NCBI RefSeq assembly: GCF_018324205.1
Contig: NZ_AP023356.1
Location: forward strand, 3,117,501-3,181,500
Direction of reading: 5' to 3'
DNA from: Actinoplanes ianthinogenes
GTDB lineage: Bacteria > Actinomycetota > Actinomycetes > Mycobacteriales > Micromonosporaceae
Length of the DNA: 64,000 nt
Positions 9,001-17,368 of this stretch are shown one piece after another. The notes under the pieces were generated by a model. That model ran no database searches. It had not been told where the DNA came from and was given only the letters and a program-made list of their open reading frames with translations. The position numbers and the translations under genes were made by a program. Each line of letters starts with the position of its first letter. Positions within the stretch are counted from its first letter, which is position 1.

Positions 9001-10657
9001 GGTCGCGGAACGACCCGCGGTGACGGAGCGACCCGCGGTCGTGGAGCGGCCCGCGGCTCTGGAGAAGGCTCCGGAGCGGCCCGCACCGGTGCCCGCCCCC
9101 CGCAAGACCGAGGACCGGAAGGTCTTCAGCGAGGTCGCGGCCATGGTCGGCAAGATCAGCGCCTATCCGGCCGACATGGTCCGCCCGGAACAGTCGTTCG
9201 GCGGCGACCTGGGCTTCGACTCGATCATGACGGCCGAGCTGATCGCCGCGGCCAAGCGCCGCTGGCCGGATCTCGACCTCGCCCCGGAGCAGGTGTTCGG
9301 GATCGCCACGGTCGGTGAGCTGACGCAGCTGCTGAACGAGGCGCTCGGCGGCGCGCCGGCTCCGGCACCGGCGCCGGAGCCCGAACCGGTCCGCGAGCTG
9401 GTGCCCCGCGACGAGGCCCGTCACGAGGCCCGCCGCCCCGAGGTCGCCGACGTGACCAAGCTCCCCGAGATCGTCCAGTTCGAGGCGCGCGGCACCATCC
9501 TGGAGAAGGTCGGCGTCGCGAACCCGTACTACATCGTGCACGACTCGGTGATCAACAGCCGGACCTCGGTGCACGGCCGGCAGCTGATCTCCTTCTCCAG
9601 CTACAACTACCTGGGCCTGTCCGGGCACCCGATGGTCAACTACGCGGTGAAGGAGGCGGTCGAGCGGTACGGCTCCTCGGTCTCCGCCGCCCGCATCCTC
9701 TCCGGCAACCGGGCCCTGCACGACGAGCTGGACCGCGGCCTGGCCGCCCTGGTCGGCGCCGAGGACGCGATCTCGCTGCTCGGCGGCCACTCCACCAACG
9801 TCGGCATCATCGGGCACATGGTCGGCCCGGAGGACCTGATCGTGCACGACGCGCTCGCGCACGACAGCATCCTGCAGGGCTGCCGCCTCTCCGGGGCGAA
9901 CCGGCAGCCGTTCCCGCACCAGGATCTGGCCGCCCTGGACGCGCTGCTCACCCGGATCCGCGACCGGTACCGCCGGGTGCTGATCATCGTCGAGGGCGTC
10001 TACAGCATGGACGGCGACATCTGTGACCTGCCGGCCCTGATCGCGCTGAAGAAGAAGCACGGCGCGCTGCTGATGGTCGACGAGGCGCACAGCATCGGCG
10101 TGCTCGGCGCCCGCGGCGGCGGCGTCGGCGAGCACTTCGGGGTGGACCGCACGGACGTCGACATCTGGATGGGCACCCTGTCCAAGTCCCTCGCCAGCTG
10201 CGGCGGCTACATCGCCGGGCGGCACGAGTTGATCGAGTACTTGCGGTACACCCTGCCCGGCTTCATCTTCAGCGCCGGGATGAGCCCGGCCAACGCGGCC
10301 GCCGCGCTGGCCGCCCTGCACCTGTTGCGCGAGGAGCCGCAGCGGCTCAAGGTGCTGCACGACCGGGCCGCGACCTTCCTGCGGCTGGCCAAGCAGGCCG
10401 GGCTGGACACCGGGCCGAGCAGCGGCACCCCGGTCATCCCGTGCATCACCGGCGACTCGGTGCAGGCCCTCAAGCTGGCCGACACGCTGCTGAAGAACGG
10501 GGTCAGCGCGAACCCGATCATGTACCCGGCGGTGAAGGAGCGGCTGGCCCGGCTGCGGTTCTTCATCACCGCCGAGCACAGCACCGAGGACATCGAGACG
10601 ACCGTGGACCTGGTCGCCCGGCATCTCGACCCGGCCCGCGTGCCGCAGCCGGCCTGA
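6032..10657 (+). CDS. KS-AT-ACP polyketide synthase fused to alpha-oxoamine synthase
   Basis: 1541 aa from TTG 6032 (MDIAIVGLSCRFPGA, GGGGAA upstream); an in-frame TTG at 5984 would add 16 residues. Order: ketosynthase about 1-440 with C202 (DAACSSA), H337 (EAHGTGTT) and H375 (IIGHTLPAAGAAG); acyltransferase about 540-850 with S660 (GHSVGE) and HAFH 761-764, the malonyl-CoA signature; a linker with repeated ERPAV units about 960-1020; ACP with S1064 (LGFDSI); PLP-dependent alpha-oxoamine synthase about 1130-1530 with D350-type motif at D1350 (DEAHSIG) and Schiff-base K1385 (TLSKSLASCGG). No ketoreductase, dehydratase or thioesterase. Expected chemistry: one malonyl extension, then decarboxylative condensation with an amino acid to release an alpha-amino ketone. 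Substrate, amino acid and product are unknown. The exporter follows 14 bases later. Confidence 0.92.
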   Translation: MDIAIVGLSCRFPGARDVVEFWANSLAAAHQFRPVPSARWNHETFYSTNFRDTHSTYTDRVAFLDEVEKFAALHHRIPPRRAKAMDPQHRLLVDLAREAVQDAGWERRPFDRSTTGVFVGLSTADYKDMTGARLTASMLADGSLSPNANDPELLAAIAEAAKVAIDPPQSFSMAGSLLNMAPATVSELLDLGGPSFAVDAACSSALVAMHEAVNHLRTGSCSAALVGGVFLNLTPNALVGFSRVGALSPAGLCRPFDARADGFVLGEGGSLAVLRPLDDALEAGDRIYAVLNGIGTANDGKGAGPMTPRAEGQEAAMRAAYRDARVEPGAIDFLEAHGTGTTVGDKVEIEAIRRLRAKSADRHCYLSSGKAIIGHTLPAAGAAGVLRTALALHHRTVPPQPAVDSHPELPLAEAGLEITAEPRPWTPPADDRRRAAVSSFGFGGTNVHAVLSEAPEPETDDEDADGTRPWVVLLSADGGELLATYAERLSGLVAADPALTPAAVARTTASRRLLGARLAVMCRTRAELAERLATAARELAAGATGRLAPGVYASTTPLSPEQRSLAFLYPGQGSLRPGVLRDLVARFPALAEHVRPLADRVDERTGAPVTDLLCDTPGPGAEEQVSATRICQPGLGVAGIGMTQLLAELGVTPQVTLGHSVGELAAAVAAGALTPDDGIEFLIERGAAVTSGEEPAPGTMAAVRIDAAGFEQLRIGIEGVWAGCYNHPTQIVASGHRDAVDRLVERCRHRDVPVVPLRVSHAFHSPLMSEVDSRVAVHVADLPVRKPIRTLISSVDPAAPVDPETLRALWSRQGSAPVLFRDAVDAAVDAGAKILVQVSAGDSLLGMAAQTPSARGLDAIALMPAEPDEGYALLEGLGRLAVAGVPVDLTPLFEGLGVPLVTLPPSPLATQHYSIRRTEKKTEAARFVRKHELPSPALPDAQPAAVTRNGAPIPVNDVISLLREQLAVLRDIGAEPGAPVERPAVAERPVVAERPAVTERPAVVERPAALEKAPERPAPVPAPRKTEDRKVFSEVAAMVGKISAYPADMVRPEQSFGGDLGFDSIMTAELIAAAKRRWPDLDLAPEQVFGIATVGELTQLLNEALGGAPAPAPAPEPEPVRELVPRDEARHEARRPEVADVTKLPEIVQFEARGTILEKVGVANPYYIVHDSVINSRTSVHGRQLISFSSYNYLGLSGHPMVNYAVKEAVERYGSSVSAARILSGNRALHDELDRGLAALVGAEDAISLLGGHSTNVGIIGHMVGPEDLIVHDALAHDSILQGCRLSGANRQPFPHQDLAALDALLTRIRDRYRRVLIIVEGVYSMDGDICDLPALIALKKKHGALLMVDEAHSIGVLGARGGGVGEHFGVDRTDVDIWMGTLSKSLASCGGYIAGRHELIEYLRYTLPGFIFSAGMSPANAAAALAALHLLREEPQRLKVLHDRAATFLRLAKQAGLDTGPSSGTPVIPCITGDSVQALKLADTLLKNGVSANPIMYPAVKERLARLRFFITAEHSTEDIETTVDLVARHLDPARVPQPA

Positions 10658-10671
10658 GAGCGCCACCTGCG

Positions 10672-12894
10672 ATGACCTCTCTGACTACTCGGCCACCCCG
10701 GGCCGGGGACGACCAGCCGGTCGCCCCCGGGCCGGTGGTCCGGCTGACCAGCCGCCGCCCCCGACTCGTCCTGCTCCTCGCGGTGCTGCTGGCCGGGCTG
10801 GCGATCGCGTTCAGCGGTGACGTGGTGACCGCACTGAAGACCGGCGGCTTCGACGACCCGGACTCCGATTCGGTACGCGGCCGGCAGGTGCTCTCGACGT
10901 ATTTCCGCACCGCCGACCCGAACCTCGTGGTGCTGATCGGCAAGCCGGGCGGCAGCGTGGACGACCCGGACGTCCGGGCCGCCGCCCAGCGGGTGACCCA
11001 GCGGCTCGCGACCGCCGACGGCGTCACGGTGGCCGGCTCCTACTGGGTGAACCACCTGCCGCAGCTGGCCAGCCGCGCCCACGACAAGGGCATGATCCTG
11101 GTCCACGTGGACGGCGACGAGGACAGCAGCGCGGACCGCGCCCGCTCCCTGCACGACCAGCTCGCGGCCGAGGGGCCGATCGCGGTCTCCTTCGGCGGGT
11201 TCACGCAGATCAACAACGACATCAACGAGCAGGTGACCAAGGACCTGGCGACCGCCGAGTCGATCGCCATCCCGATCACCCTGGTGCTGTTGCTGCTGGT
11301 CTTCGGCACGGTCGGGGCGGCCGGGGCGCCGCTGCTGATCGGCATCTTCTCGATCGTCGGCACGCTCGGCGCGCTGCGGCTGCTGGCCGCGATCACCGAC
11401 GTGTCGGTCTTCTCGGTGAACATGGCGACCGCCCTGGGGCTCGGCCTGGCGGTCGACTACAGCCTGCTCTTCGTCTCGCGGTACCGCGAGGAACGCGTCA
11501 GGTCCGAGGACCTGACGACCGCGCTGGCCGCCACCATGCGGACGGCCGGCCGCACCATCCTGTTCAGCGCCGCGACCGTGGCGGTGGCGCTGTGCAGCCT
11601 GCTCGTGTTCCCGCAGTACTTCCTGCGCTCGTTCGCCTTCGCCGGCATCGCCGTGGTGCTCACCACCGTCGGCGCGGCGCTGTTCGTGCTGCCCGCGCTG
11701 CTCACCCTGCTCGGGCACCGGATCGACAAGTGGGCGCTGTGGCGGCCCCGTCCGGAGCGTCCGGCGTTCTGGGGCCGGTTCGCCGCGTTCGTGCTGCGCC
11801 GCCCGGTGCTCACCGCGGCCCCGGTGATCCTGATCCTGCTCCTGCTGGCGCTGCCCTTCGGCCACGTGCGCTTCGGCGTGGCCGACGACCGGGTGCTGCC
11901 CAAGGAGGCGGAGAGCCGGATCGTGGCGGACACCGTCCGGACCGAGTTCGCCGACACCGGCAGTGGCGCCACCGTGGTGGTCGCCGAGCACTGGGGCACC
12001 GGGACGGACGCCCGGATCCGGGTGGCCGACTACGCCGCCCGGCTCTCCGAGGTGCCCGGCGTGACCCGGGTGGACAGCATGGTCGGCACGTACCAGCACG
12101 GGGTGATCGTGGTCGCTCCGGGCCGGCCGGACCCACGCTTCGTGGCCGGCGACGCGACCTGGTTCTCGGTGGTCAGCGAGGTGGAGCCGTACTCCGGCGA
12201 GGGCGCCGATCTGGCCCGCGGGGTCCGCGCGGTGCCGGTGCCGAGCGGGGTACCGGTGCTGGTCACCGGGCCGGCCGCGCAGCTGGTGGACATCACCGGC
12301 TCGATCGGGGCGCGCCTGCCGATCGCCGCGATCCTGATCGCGGTCAGCACGTTCGTGCTGCTCTTCCTGCTCACCGGCAGCGTGCTGCTGCCGCTCAAGG
12401 CGCTGCTGCTGAACACCCTGACGATGGGCGCGGTGTTCGGTGTGGCGGTCTGGGTGTTCCAGGACGGGAACCTGTCCGAGGTGCTCGGGCAGACCGGGGC
12501 GCCGCTCGCGGTGGCCATCCCGGTGCTGCTGTTCTGCGTGGCGTTCGGCCTCTCCATGGACTACGAGGTGTTCGTGCTGTCCCGGGTGATCGAGCGGCAC
12601 GAGCAGGGCGCCGACCTGCACACCGCGGTGGTCGAGGGGATGTCGCGCAGCGTCCGGGTGATCAGCGCGGCGGCCGGCATCCTGTCGGTGTCGTTCCTGG
12701 CCATGCTCTCGTCCGGGGTGTCCCTGATCCAGTTCTTCGGGCTCTGCGCCAGCCTGGCGATCATCCTGGACGCGCTGCTGGTCCGGCCGGTGCTGGTGCC
12801 GGCGTTCATGCGGGCGGCCGGGCGGTGGAACTGGTGGGCGCCGCGGCCGCTGCGAGCCGTGCACGCCCGGCTCGGACTGCGCGAACACGGTTGA
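10672..12894 (+). CDS. MMPL/RND-family lipid exporter
   Basis: 740 aa from ATG 10672, 14 bases after the PKS stop. Two homologous halves, each with one TM helix, a large extracytoplasmic domain and five further helices, giving about 11-12 helices in all. Proton-relay Asp-Tyr pairs typical of MMPL proteins are present in both halves (LGLGLAVDYSLLFVSRYREE and FGLSMDYEVFVLSRVIE). The family exports lipids and lipid-linked metabolites to the actinobacterial envelope. Its position directly behind the PKS-oxoamine synthase makes that enzyme's product, or a derivative, the likely cargo. A 13-bp perfect hairpin follows, ending this two-gene transcript. Confidence 0.92.
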   Translation: MTSLTTRPPRAGDDQPVAPGPVVRLTSRRPRLVLLLAVLLAGLAIAFSGDVVTALKTGGFDDPDSDSVRGRQVLSTYFRTADPNLVVLIGKPGGSVDDPDVRAAAQRVTQRLATADGVTVAGSYWVNHLPQLASRAHDKGMILVHVDGDEDSSADRARSLHDQLAAEGPIAVSFGGFTQINNDINEQVTKDLATAESIAIPITLVLLLLVFGTVGAAGAPLLIGIFSIVGTLGALRLLAAITDVSVFSVNMATALGLGLAVDYSLLFVSRYREERVRSEDLTTALAATMRTAGRTILFSAATVAVALCSLLVFPQYFLRSFAFAGIAVVLTTVGAALFVLPALLTLLGHRIDKWALWRPRPERPAFWGRFAAFVLRRPVLTAAPVILILLLLALPFGHVRFGVADDRVLPKEAESRIVADTVRTEFADTGSGATVVVAEHWGTGTDARIRVADYAARLSEVPGVTRVDSMVGTYQHGVIVVAPGRPDPRFVAGDATWFSVVSEVEPYSGEGADLARGVRAVPVPSGVPVLVTGPAAQLVDITGSIGARLPIAAILIAVSTFVLLFLLTGSVLLPLKALLLNTLTMGAVFGVAVWVFQDGNLSEVLGQTGAPLAVAIPVLLFCVAFGLSMDYEVFVLSRVIERHEQGADLHTAVVEGMSRSVRVISAAAGILSVSFLAMLSSGVSLIQFFGLCASLAIILDALLVRPVLVPAFMRAAGRWNWWAPRPLRAVHARLGLREHG

Positions 12895-12911
12895 TCTTTT
12901 GTGCCCATTTC

Positions 12912-12941
12912 GGCGGTGCGCGGCGGAGGCCGCGCACCGCC
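12912..12941 (+). terminator. 13-bp perfect hairpin after the MMPL gene
   Basis: GGCGGTGCGCGGC-GGAG-GCCGCGCACCGCC, starting 17 bases past the MMPL stop. It separates the PKS-exporter transcript from the phosphatidyltransferase gene. Confidence 0.75.
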
Positions 12942-13036
12942 GGACGGGTATCCTGGTCCGACAATCGACTACCCGTCAACACCGGTCGTCTCACCCCTGG
13001 CAGCAACCGTGGGGCCACTTGGTGTTTTCACACAAT

Positions 13037-13047
13037 TAGGGTCTAGA
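13037..13047 (+). promoter_or_regulatory. -10 element for a leaderless transcript
   Basis: TAGGGT at 13037-13042 followed by five bases and GTG 13048. The spacing puts the transcription start at or next to the start codon. Confidence 0.5.
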
Positions 13048-13935
13048 GTGCCGCCCGTGAAGGTGACCTTGCAGGAAATCCGGGAGCGCACCTACAAGCC
13101 GATCGACGCGTGGTGGACCGTGCTCCTGGTCGACCCGCTGGCATCCCGGCTGGTGCGCATCGTGGCCCCGTACCGGTGGATTACGCCCAACGTACTGACC
13201 TTGATCGCGACGATCATCGGCGTCGGCGCCATGGTCAGTTTCGCGCAGGGTGACCAGCAGTGGCTGATCGTCGGCGCCATCCTGTTCCACCTGAGCTTCG
13301 TCGTCGACTGCATGGACGGCAAGATCGCCCGGCTGAACGGGACCGGCACGGTCTTCGGCCAGTGGCTGGACTTCGTCCTCGACCGGGTCCGGGTCTTCTT
13401 CTGCGCGCTCACCCTGTTCGGCGGGCAGTACGCGCAGCACCACGACGTGAAATACCTGTGGCTGATGTCCGTGGCCATCTTCCTGGACCTGGTCCGTTAC
13501 CTGAACGGAAGCCAGGTCGCCAAGGTCCGCCGCGGCATGAAGGAGAACCTGGACGCGCTGAAGTTCCCGGTCGAGGTGCACCCGGACGCGGCGCAGGACA
13601 TGGCCGAGCCGGGCGACGAGGCGGCCGACGACGAGCCGGTGGCGGCAGCCCGCCCGCAGTCGCTGAAGAGCCGGATCGGCGCCACCCTCAAGCGCAACCG
13701 GATCCGCACCCACCTGTTCAGCGGCATCGAGTACGAGATGTTCGTCTACATCCTGGCCCCGCTGACCGGCCTGATCTTCCCGATCACCATCCTCTCCGGC
13801 GCCGCCATGCTGGCCTTCGAGTTCCTGCTGATCTACAAGCTGTACCGGACCACCGCGGCCTACCCGGCGAAACTGAAGGCGGCGCAGGCGCGGTACGACG
13901 AGTACCAGGAGTCCCGCGTCCGCAGCACGGTCTGA
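13048..13935 (+). CDS. CDP-alcohol phosphatidyltransferase family protein
   Basis: 295 aa from GTG 13048; GTG 13057 is the alternative. The complete catalytic signature DG-x2-AR-x8-G-x3-D-x3-D is present (CMDGKIARLNG then GQWLDFVLD), with hydrophobic helices before and after. The enzyme transfers a phosphatidyl or similar phospho group from a CDP-alcohol to an alcohol acceptor in the membrane. An acidic/basic insert (about 185-225, AAQDMAEPGDEAADDEP) separates the catalytic half from the last helices and is unusual. The acceptor cannot be read from sequence. It lies in the lipid-gene run but has its own promoter and a terminator on each side. Confidence 0.85.
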   Translation: MPPVKVTLQEIRERTYKPIDAWWTVLLVDPLASRLVRIVAPYRWITPNVLTLIATIIGVGAMVSFAQGDQQWLIVGAILFHLSFVVDCMDGKIARLNGTGTVFGQWLDFVLDRVRVFFCALTLFGGQYAQHHDVKYLWLMSVAIFLDLVRYLNGSQVAKVRRGMKENLDALKFPVEVHPDAAQDMAEPGDEAADDEPVAAARPQSLKSRIGATLKRNRIRTHLFSGIEYEMFVYILAPLTGLIFPITILSGAAMLAFEFLLIYKLYRTTAAYPAKLKAAQARYDEYQESRVRSTV

Positions 13936-13956
13936 GCCCTTCCCCCGGCACCTGAC

Positions 13957-13980
13957 GCCCCCGGCGGTTTCGCCGGGGGC
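13957..13980 (+). terminator. GC hairpin after the phosphatidyltransferase gene
   Basis: GCCCCCGGCG-GTTT-CGCCGGGGGC, ten-base perfect arms, 21 bases after the stop. Confidence 0.75.
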
Positions 13981-14016
13981 GTTCCGCCGCCCCGGCCCGC
14001 GGCGCAGAATGGCGGC

Positions 14017-15696
14017 ATGGCCGACAACGAGGCTCACCTCACCTTCCGCCGCGCCCGGGACTTCCTGCTCGACCATCGCGAGGACTACCCGGTCGCGTAC
14101 GAGGAGTTCGCCTGGCCGCGGCTCGACCGGTTCAACTGGGCGCTGGACTGGTTCGACGTGATCGCCGCCGGCAACGACGAGCCGGCCCTGTGGATCGTCG
14201 AGGAGGACGGCAGCGAGCAGCGGCTCTCCTTCGCCGAGCTGTCGGAGCGCTCCAACCGGGTGGCCAACTGGCTGCGCGAGCAGGGCGTCCGCCGCGGCGA
14301 CCGGATCGTGGTGATGCTCGGCAACCAGGTGGAGCTCTGGGAGACCGTGCTCGCCGGGATCAAGCTGGGCGCCGTGCTCATCCCGGCCACCCCGCTGCTC
14401 GGCCCCGCCGACGCCGCCGCCCGGGTCAGCCGGGGCGGCGCCCGGCACGTGATCGCGATGGGCGCCGCGACCGGCAAGTTCGACCAGGTGGATCCGGCCG
14501 TGACCCGGATCGCGGTGGGCTCGGCGCCGGGTTGGCGCGATTACGGTACGGCCTCCGCGTCGAGCCCCGACTTCACTCCGGACGGCCCGACCGGGGCCGG
14601 CGACACGCTGCTGCTGTACTTCACCTCGGGCACCACCGCCCAGCCCAAGCTGGTCGAGCACACCCACGTGTCCTATCCGGTGGGCCACCTCTCCACCATG
14701 TACTGGATCGGCCTGCGTCCCGGCGACGTGCACCTGAACATCTCGTCCCCCGGCTGGGCCAAGCACGCCTGGAGCAACGTGTTCGCCCCGTGGAACGCGC
14801 AGGCCTGCGTGTTCATCGTCAACTACACCCGGTTCGACGCGAGCCGGCTGATGGCCGAGATGCAGCGCTGCGGGGTGACCAGCTTCTGCGCGCCGCCGAC
14901 CGTGTGGCGGATGCTGATCCAGGCCGACCTGACCGAGCTGAAGACGCCGCCACGGATCGCGGTCGGCGCCGGTGAGCCGCTCAACCCGGAGGTGATCGAG
15001 CAGGTCGCGGCGAAGTGGGGGGTGACCATCCGGGACGGGTTCGGGCAGACCGAGACGTCGGTGCAGATCGCCAACACCCCCGGGCAGCCGGTCAAGGCGG
15101 GCTCGATGGGCCGGCCGGTGCCCGGCTTCCGGATCGCGCTGCTCGACCCGGTCACCGGGGCCGAGGCGGACGAGGGGGAGATCTGCGTGGCGATGGACCC
15201 GCGGCCGGTCGGGCTGATGGTCGGTTACCACGGCGACCCGGAGCTGACCGCCGAGCGGATGGCCGACGGGTATTACCACACCGGGGACGTGGCGGCCCGG
15301 GACACGAACGGGTACATCACCTACGTGGGGCGCACCGACGACGTGTTCAAGGCGTCCGACTACCGGATCTCGCCGTTCGAGCTGGAGAGCGTGCTGATCG
15401 AGCACGAGGCGGTGGTGGAGGCCGCGGTGGTGCCGTCGCCCGACCCGGTGCGGCTCGCGGTGCCGAAGGCGTACGTGCTGCTGGCGGAGGGGTGGGCGGC
15501 GGACGAGACGACCGCGGCGGCGATCTTCGAGCACGCCCGTGCGCACATGCCGCCGTACGCCCGGATCCGCCGCCTGGAATTCGCCGAGCTGCCCAAGACG
15601 ATCTCCGGGAAGATCCGGCGGGTCGAGCTGCGCGCCGCCGAACAGGACAAACACGCCGACCCGGACGCCACTGTGCCGGGCGAGTTCAGCGGCTGA
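14017..15696 (+). CDS. AMP-forming acyl-CoA ligase (medium-chain/MACS-like)
   Basis: 559 aa. ANL-family adenylating enzyme: P-loop YFTSGTTAQPKL, A5-type motif GFGQTET, YHTGDVAARD hinge region, and C-terminal catalytic lysine in TISGKIRR. The closest recognisable group is the medium-chain/benzoate-type CoA ligases (VGHLSTMYWIGLRPGD, NISSPGWAKHAWSNVFAPW). It activates a carboxylic acid as acyl-AMP and transfers it to CoA, or possibly to an ACP. CAGAAT six bases before the ATG suggests a leaderless transcript. Its location in the lipid-gene run suggests it could supply an acyl starter to the PKS; that link is inference. Confidence 0.88.
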   Translation: MADNEAHLTFRRARDFLLDHREDYPVAYEEFAWPRLDRFNWALDWFDVIAAGNDEPALWIVEEDGSEQRLSFAELSERSNRVANWLREQGVRRGDRIVVMLGNQVELWETVLAGIKLGAVLIPATPLLGPADAAARVSRGGARHVIAMGAATGKFDQVDPAVTRIAVGSAPGWRDYGTASASSPDFTPDGPTGAGDTLLLYFTSGTTAQPKLVEHTHVSYPVGHLSTMYWIGLRPGDVHLNISSPGWAKHAWSNVFAPWNAQACVFIVNYTRFDASRLMAEMQRCGVTSFCAPPTVWRMLIQADLTELKTPPRIAVGAGEPLNPEVIEQVAAKWGVTIRDGFGQTETSVQIANTPGQPVKAGSMGRPVPGFRIALLDPVTGAEADEGEICVAMDPRPVGLMVGYHGDPELTAERMADGYYHTGDVAARDTNGYITYVGRTDDVFKASDYRISPFELESVLIEHEAVVEAAVVPSPDPVRLAVPKAYVLLAEGWAADETTAAAIFEHARAHMPPYARIRRLEFAELPKTISGKIRRVELRAAEQDKHADPDATVPGEFSG

Positions 15697-15706
15697 GCCC
15701 ACCGGC

Positions 15707-15718
15707 TATCTTTGCCCG
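15707..15718 (+). promoter_or_regulatory. -10 element, leaderless start
   Basis: TATCTT then six bases then ATG 15719. The gene begins 22 bases after the ligase stop, so it may also be read through from it. Confidence 0.4.
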
Positions 15719-17323
15719 ATGCCGCGACGCCGACTGTTGTACCTGCTCGCCGTCGTCGCGATGATGGCCCAGATGGCGTTCGCCATGGTGACCACGGCGA
15801 CGCAGCAGACCCCGACCATCGACGAGCCGGTGTACGTGGCGACCGCCGAGGTCTACACGCAGCAGCACAGCCTGCGGTACAACCCGGAGCATCCGCCGCT
15901 CGGCAAGCTGATCCTGGCGACCGGGCTGGCGTTCGGCGACGTGCACCGGCTGGACCCGGCGTACCCGGGTAGTCAGACGGCGCTCGGGCGGCACCTGCTC
16001 TACGAGAGCGGGAACAACCCGGGCCGGCTGATGCTGGCCGCCCGGCTGCCGGTCATCCTGCTCACGCTGCTGTTCGGGCTGGTGGTGCTGGCGTTCGCGC
16101 GGGATCTGGCCGGGCCGGTGGGCGGGCTGATCGCGCTCGGACTCTACGCGTTCTCGCCGGACGTGATCGCGCACGGGTCGCTGGCCACCCTGGACGTGCC
16201 GGCGGCCGGACTGCTGCTGACCGCGTTCTGGCTGGCCTGGCGGGGGCGGGAGCGGCCGTACGCCTACCTGCCGCCGGCCGGGCTGGCGCTCGGTGCGGCG
16301 CTGGCCACCCGGGCGAGCGCGCTCCCGGCCGTACCGTTGCTGGTCCTGCTCGCCGGTTTCTCGATGTGGCACGCGCAGCGCGCCGTCGAGATCCGGCGGC
16401 GGACGCTGATCAGCCTGGGCACGGTCGTCGCGACCGGGCTGATCGCGGTCGCGGTGGTCTGGGTGGTCTACCTGATCGCCGACCCGCACCTGCGCTGGAC
16501 CACCCCGCCACGACTGCCGCACCCGGGCGGCCTCAAGGGCCTGGCGGTCGACTGGCTGCCGTTCCCGCAGGCCTACCGGGACGGGCTGCTGATGCAGTTC
16601 AGGTTCGAGCGGCAGACCTTCAACGGCTTCCTGCTCGGCGAGGCCTACAAGGGCAACCTCTGGTACTACCTGCCGGTGGCACTGCTGATCAAGACGCCGC
16701 TGGGGATGCTGGCGCTCTGGGCGGCCGGCGTGCTGACCATGCTGCTGCTCCCCCGGCTGCGGGTCGCCTCGCTCTACGTGCTCCCCGTCTCCGCGGTGTT
16801 GCTGCTGGTCGCGATGACCGGCGCCCGCGATTACGGCACCCGGTACGTGATCTTCCTGCCGATGTTCCTGGCGGTCGCGGCCGGCACCGTCGCGCTCGTC
16901 CGGTTCCGCTGGGCCCGGGTGGCCGCGGTGGTCCTGGTGGTGGCCACGGCCGTCAGCTCGGTACGGACCTTCCCGTATTACCTGCCGTACTCCAACGAGG
17001 CGTTCGGCGGGACCGAAAACACCCACCACAACCTGCACGACTCGAACGTCGACTGGGGGCAGGACCTGGCCCGGCTGTCGCAGAAGCTGAAGACCGACTA
17101 CGCCGGGCAGCGGATCTGGCTGATCTACAAGGGCAGCGGCGTGCCGGCCTACTACGGCATCACCGCGGAGAACCCGTACTCGGTGCCGTTCGACCAGGTG
17201 CACGGCATTCTGGTGGTTTCCGACTCCCGGGTCGCCCTGGCCTCACCGAAGTTGAAACAGCTTCTCGACACCAGCACCCCAATCGACCAAGTCGGATATT
17301 CCATGACGATTTACAAGCGATAA
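15719..17323 (+). CDS. GT39/ArnT-like polyprenyl-phosphate-dependent glycosyltransferase
   Basis: 534 aa with an N-terminal helix and about ten more hydrophobic segments. The first outer loop has the Asp-Glu pair (TIDEPVYV) typical of C-type (GT-C) mannosyltransferase/ArnT enzymes, with the following EHPPLGKL and late NVDWGQDL motifs characteristic of this actinobacterial branch. Such enzymes move a sugar from a polyprenyl phosphate donor to a lipid or protein on the outer membrane face. Acceptor and sugar are unknown. It could glycosylate a lipid exported by the MMPL protein, but it may equally be an independent protein or wall modifier. Confidence 0.85.
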   Translation: MPRRRLLYLLAVVAMMAQMAFAMVTTATQQTPTIDEPVYVATAEVYTQQHSLRYNPEHPPLGKLILATGLAFGDVHRLDPAYPGSQTALGRHLLYESGNNPGRLMLAARLPVILLTLLFGLVVLAFARDLAGPVGGLIALGLYAFSPDVIAHGSLATLDVPAAGLLLTAFWLAWRGRERPYAYLPPAGLALGAALATRASALPAVPLLVLLAGFSMWHAQRAVEIRRRTLISLGTVVATGLIAVAVVWVVYLIADPHLRWTTPPRLPHPGGLKGLAVDWLPFPQAYRDGLLMQFRFERQTFNGFLLGEAYKGNLWYYLPVALLIKTPLGMLALWAAGVLTMLLLPRLRVASLYVLPVSAVLLLVAMTGARDYGTRYVIFLPMFLAVAAGTVALVRFRWARVAAVVLVVATAVSSVRTFPYYLPYSNEAFGGTENTHHNLHDSNVDWGQDLARLSQKLKTDYAGQRIWLIYKGSGVPAYYGITAENPYSVPFDQVHGILVVSDSRVALASPKLKQLLDTSTPIDQVGYSMTIYKR

Positions 17324-17356
17324 AAATCGGGTCTGGTGGTTACCGGCCGGTAATGC

Positions 17357-17368
17357 TTAGGTGATGCG
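17357..17368 (+). promoter_or_regulatory. -10-like element upstream of the GMC oxidoreductase
   Basis: TTAGGT, six bases, ATG 17369. It departs from TANNNT at the second base, so it is weaker than the others listed. Confidence 0.3.

Noticed and set aside
6104..10666. 1520-residue open frame opposite the PKS gene
   Set aside because: It mirrors a gene with clear domains and extreme third-position G/C; long antisense frames are expected in such DNA, and its protein has no recognisable domain.
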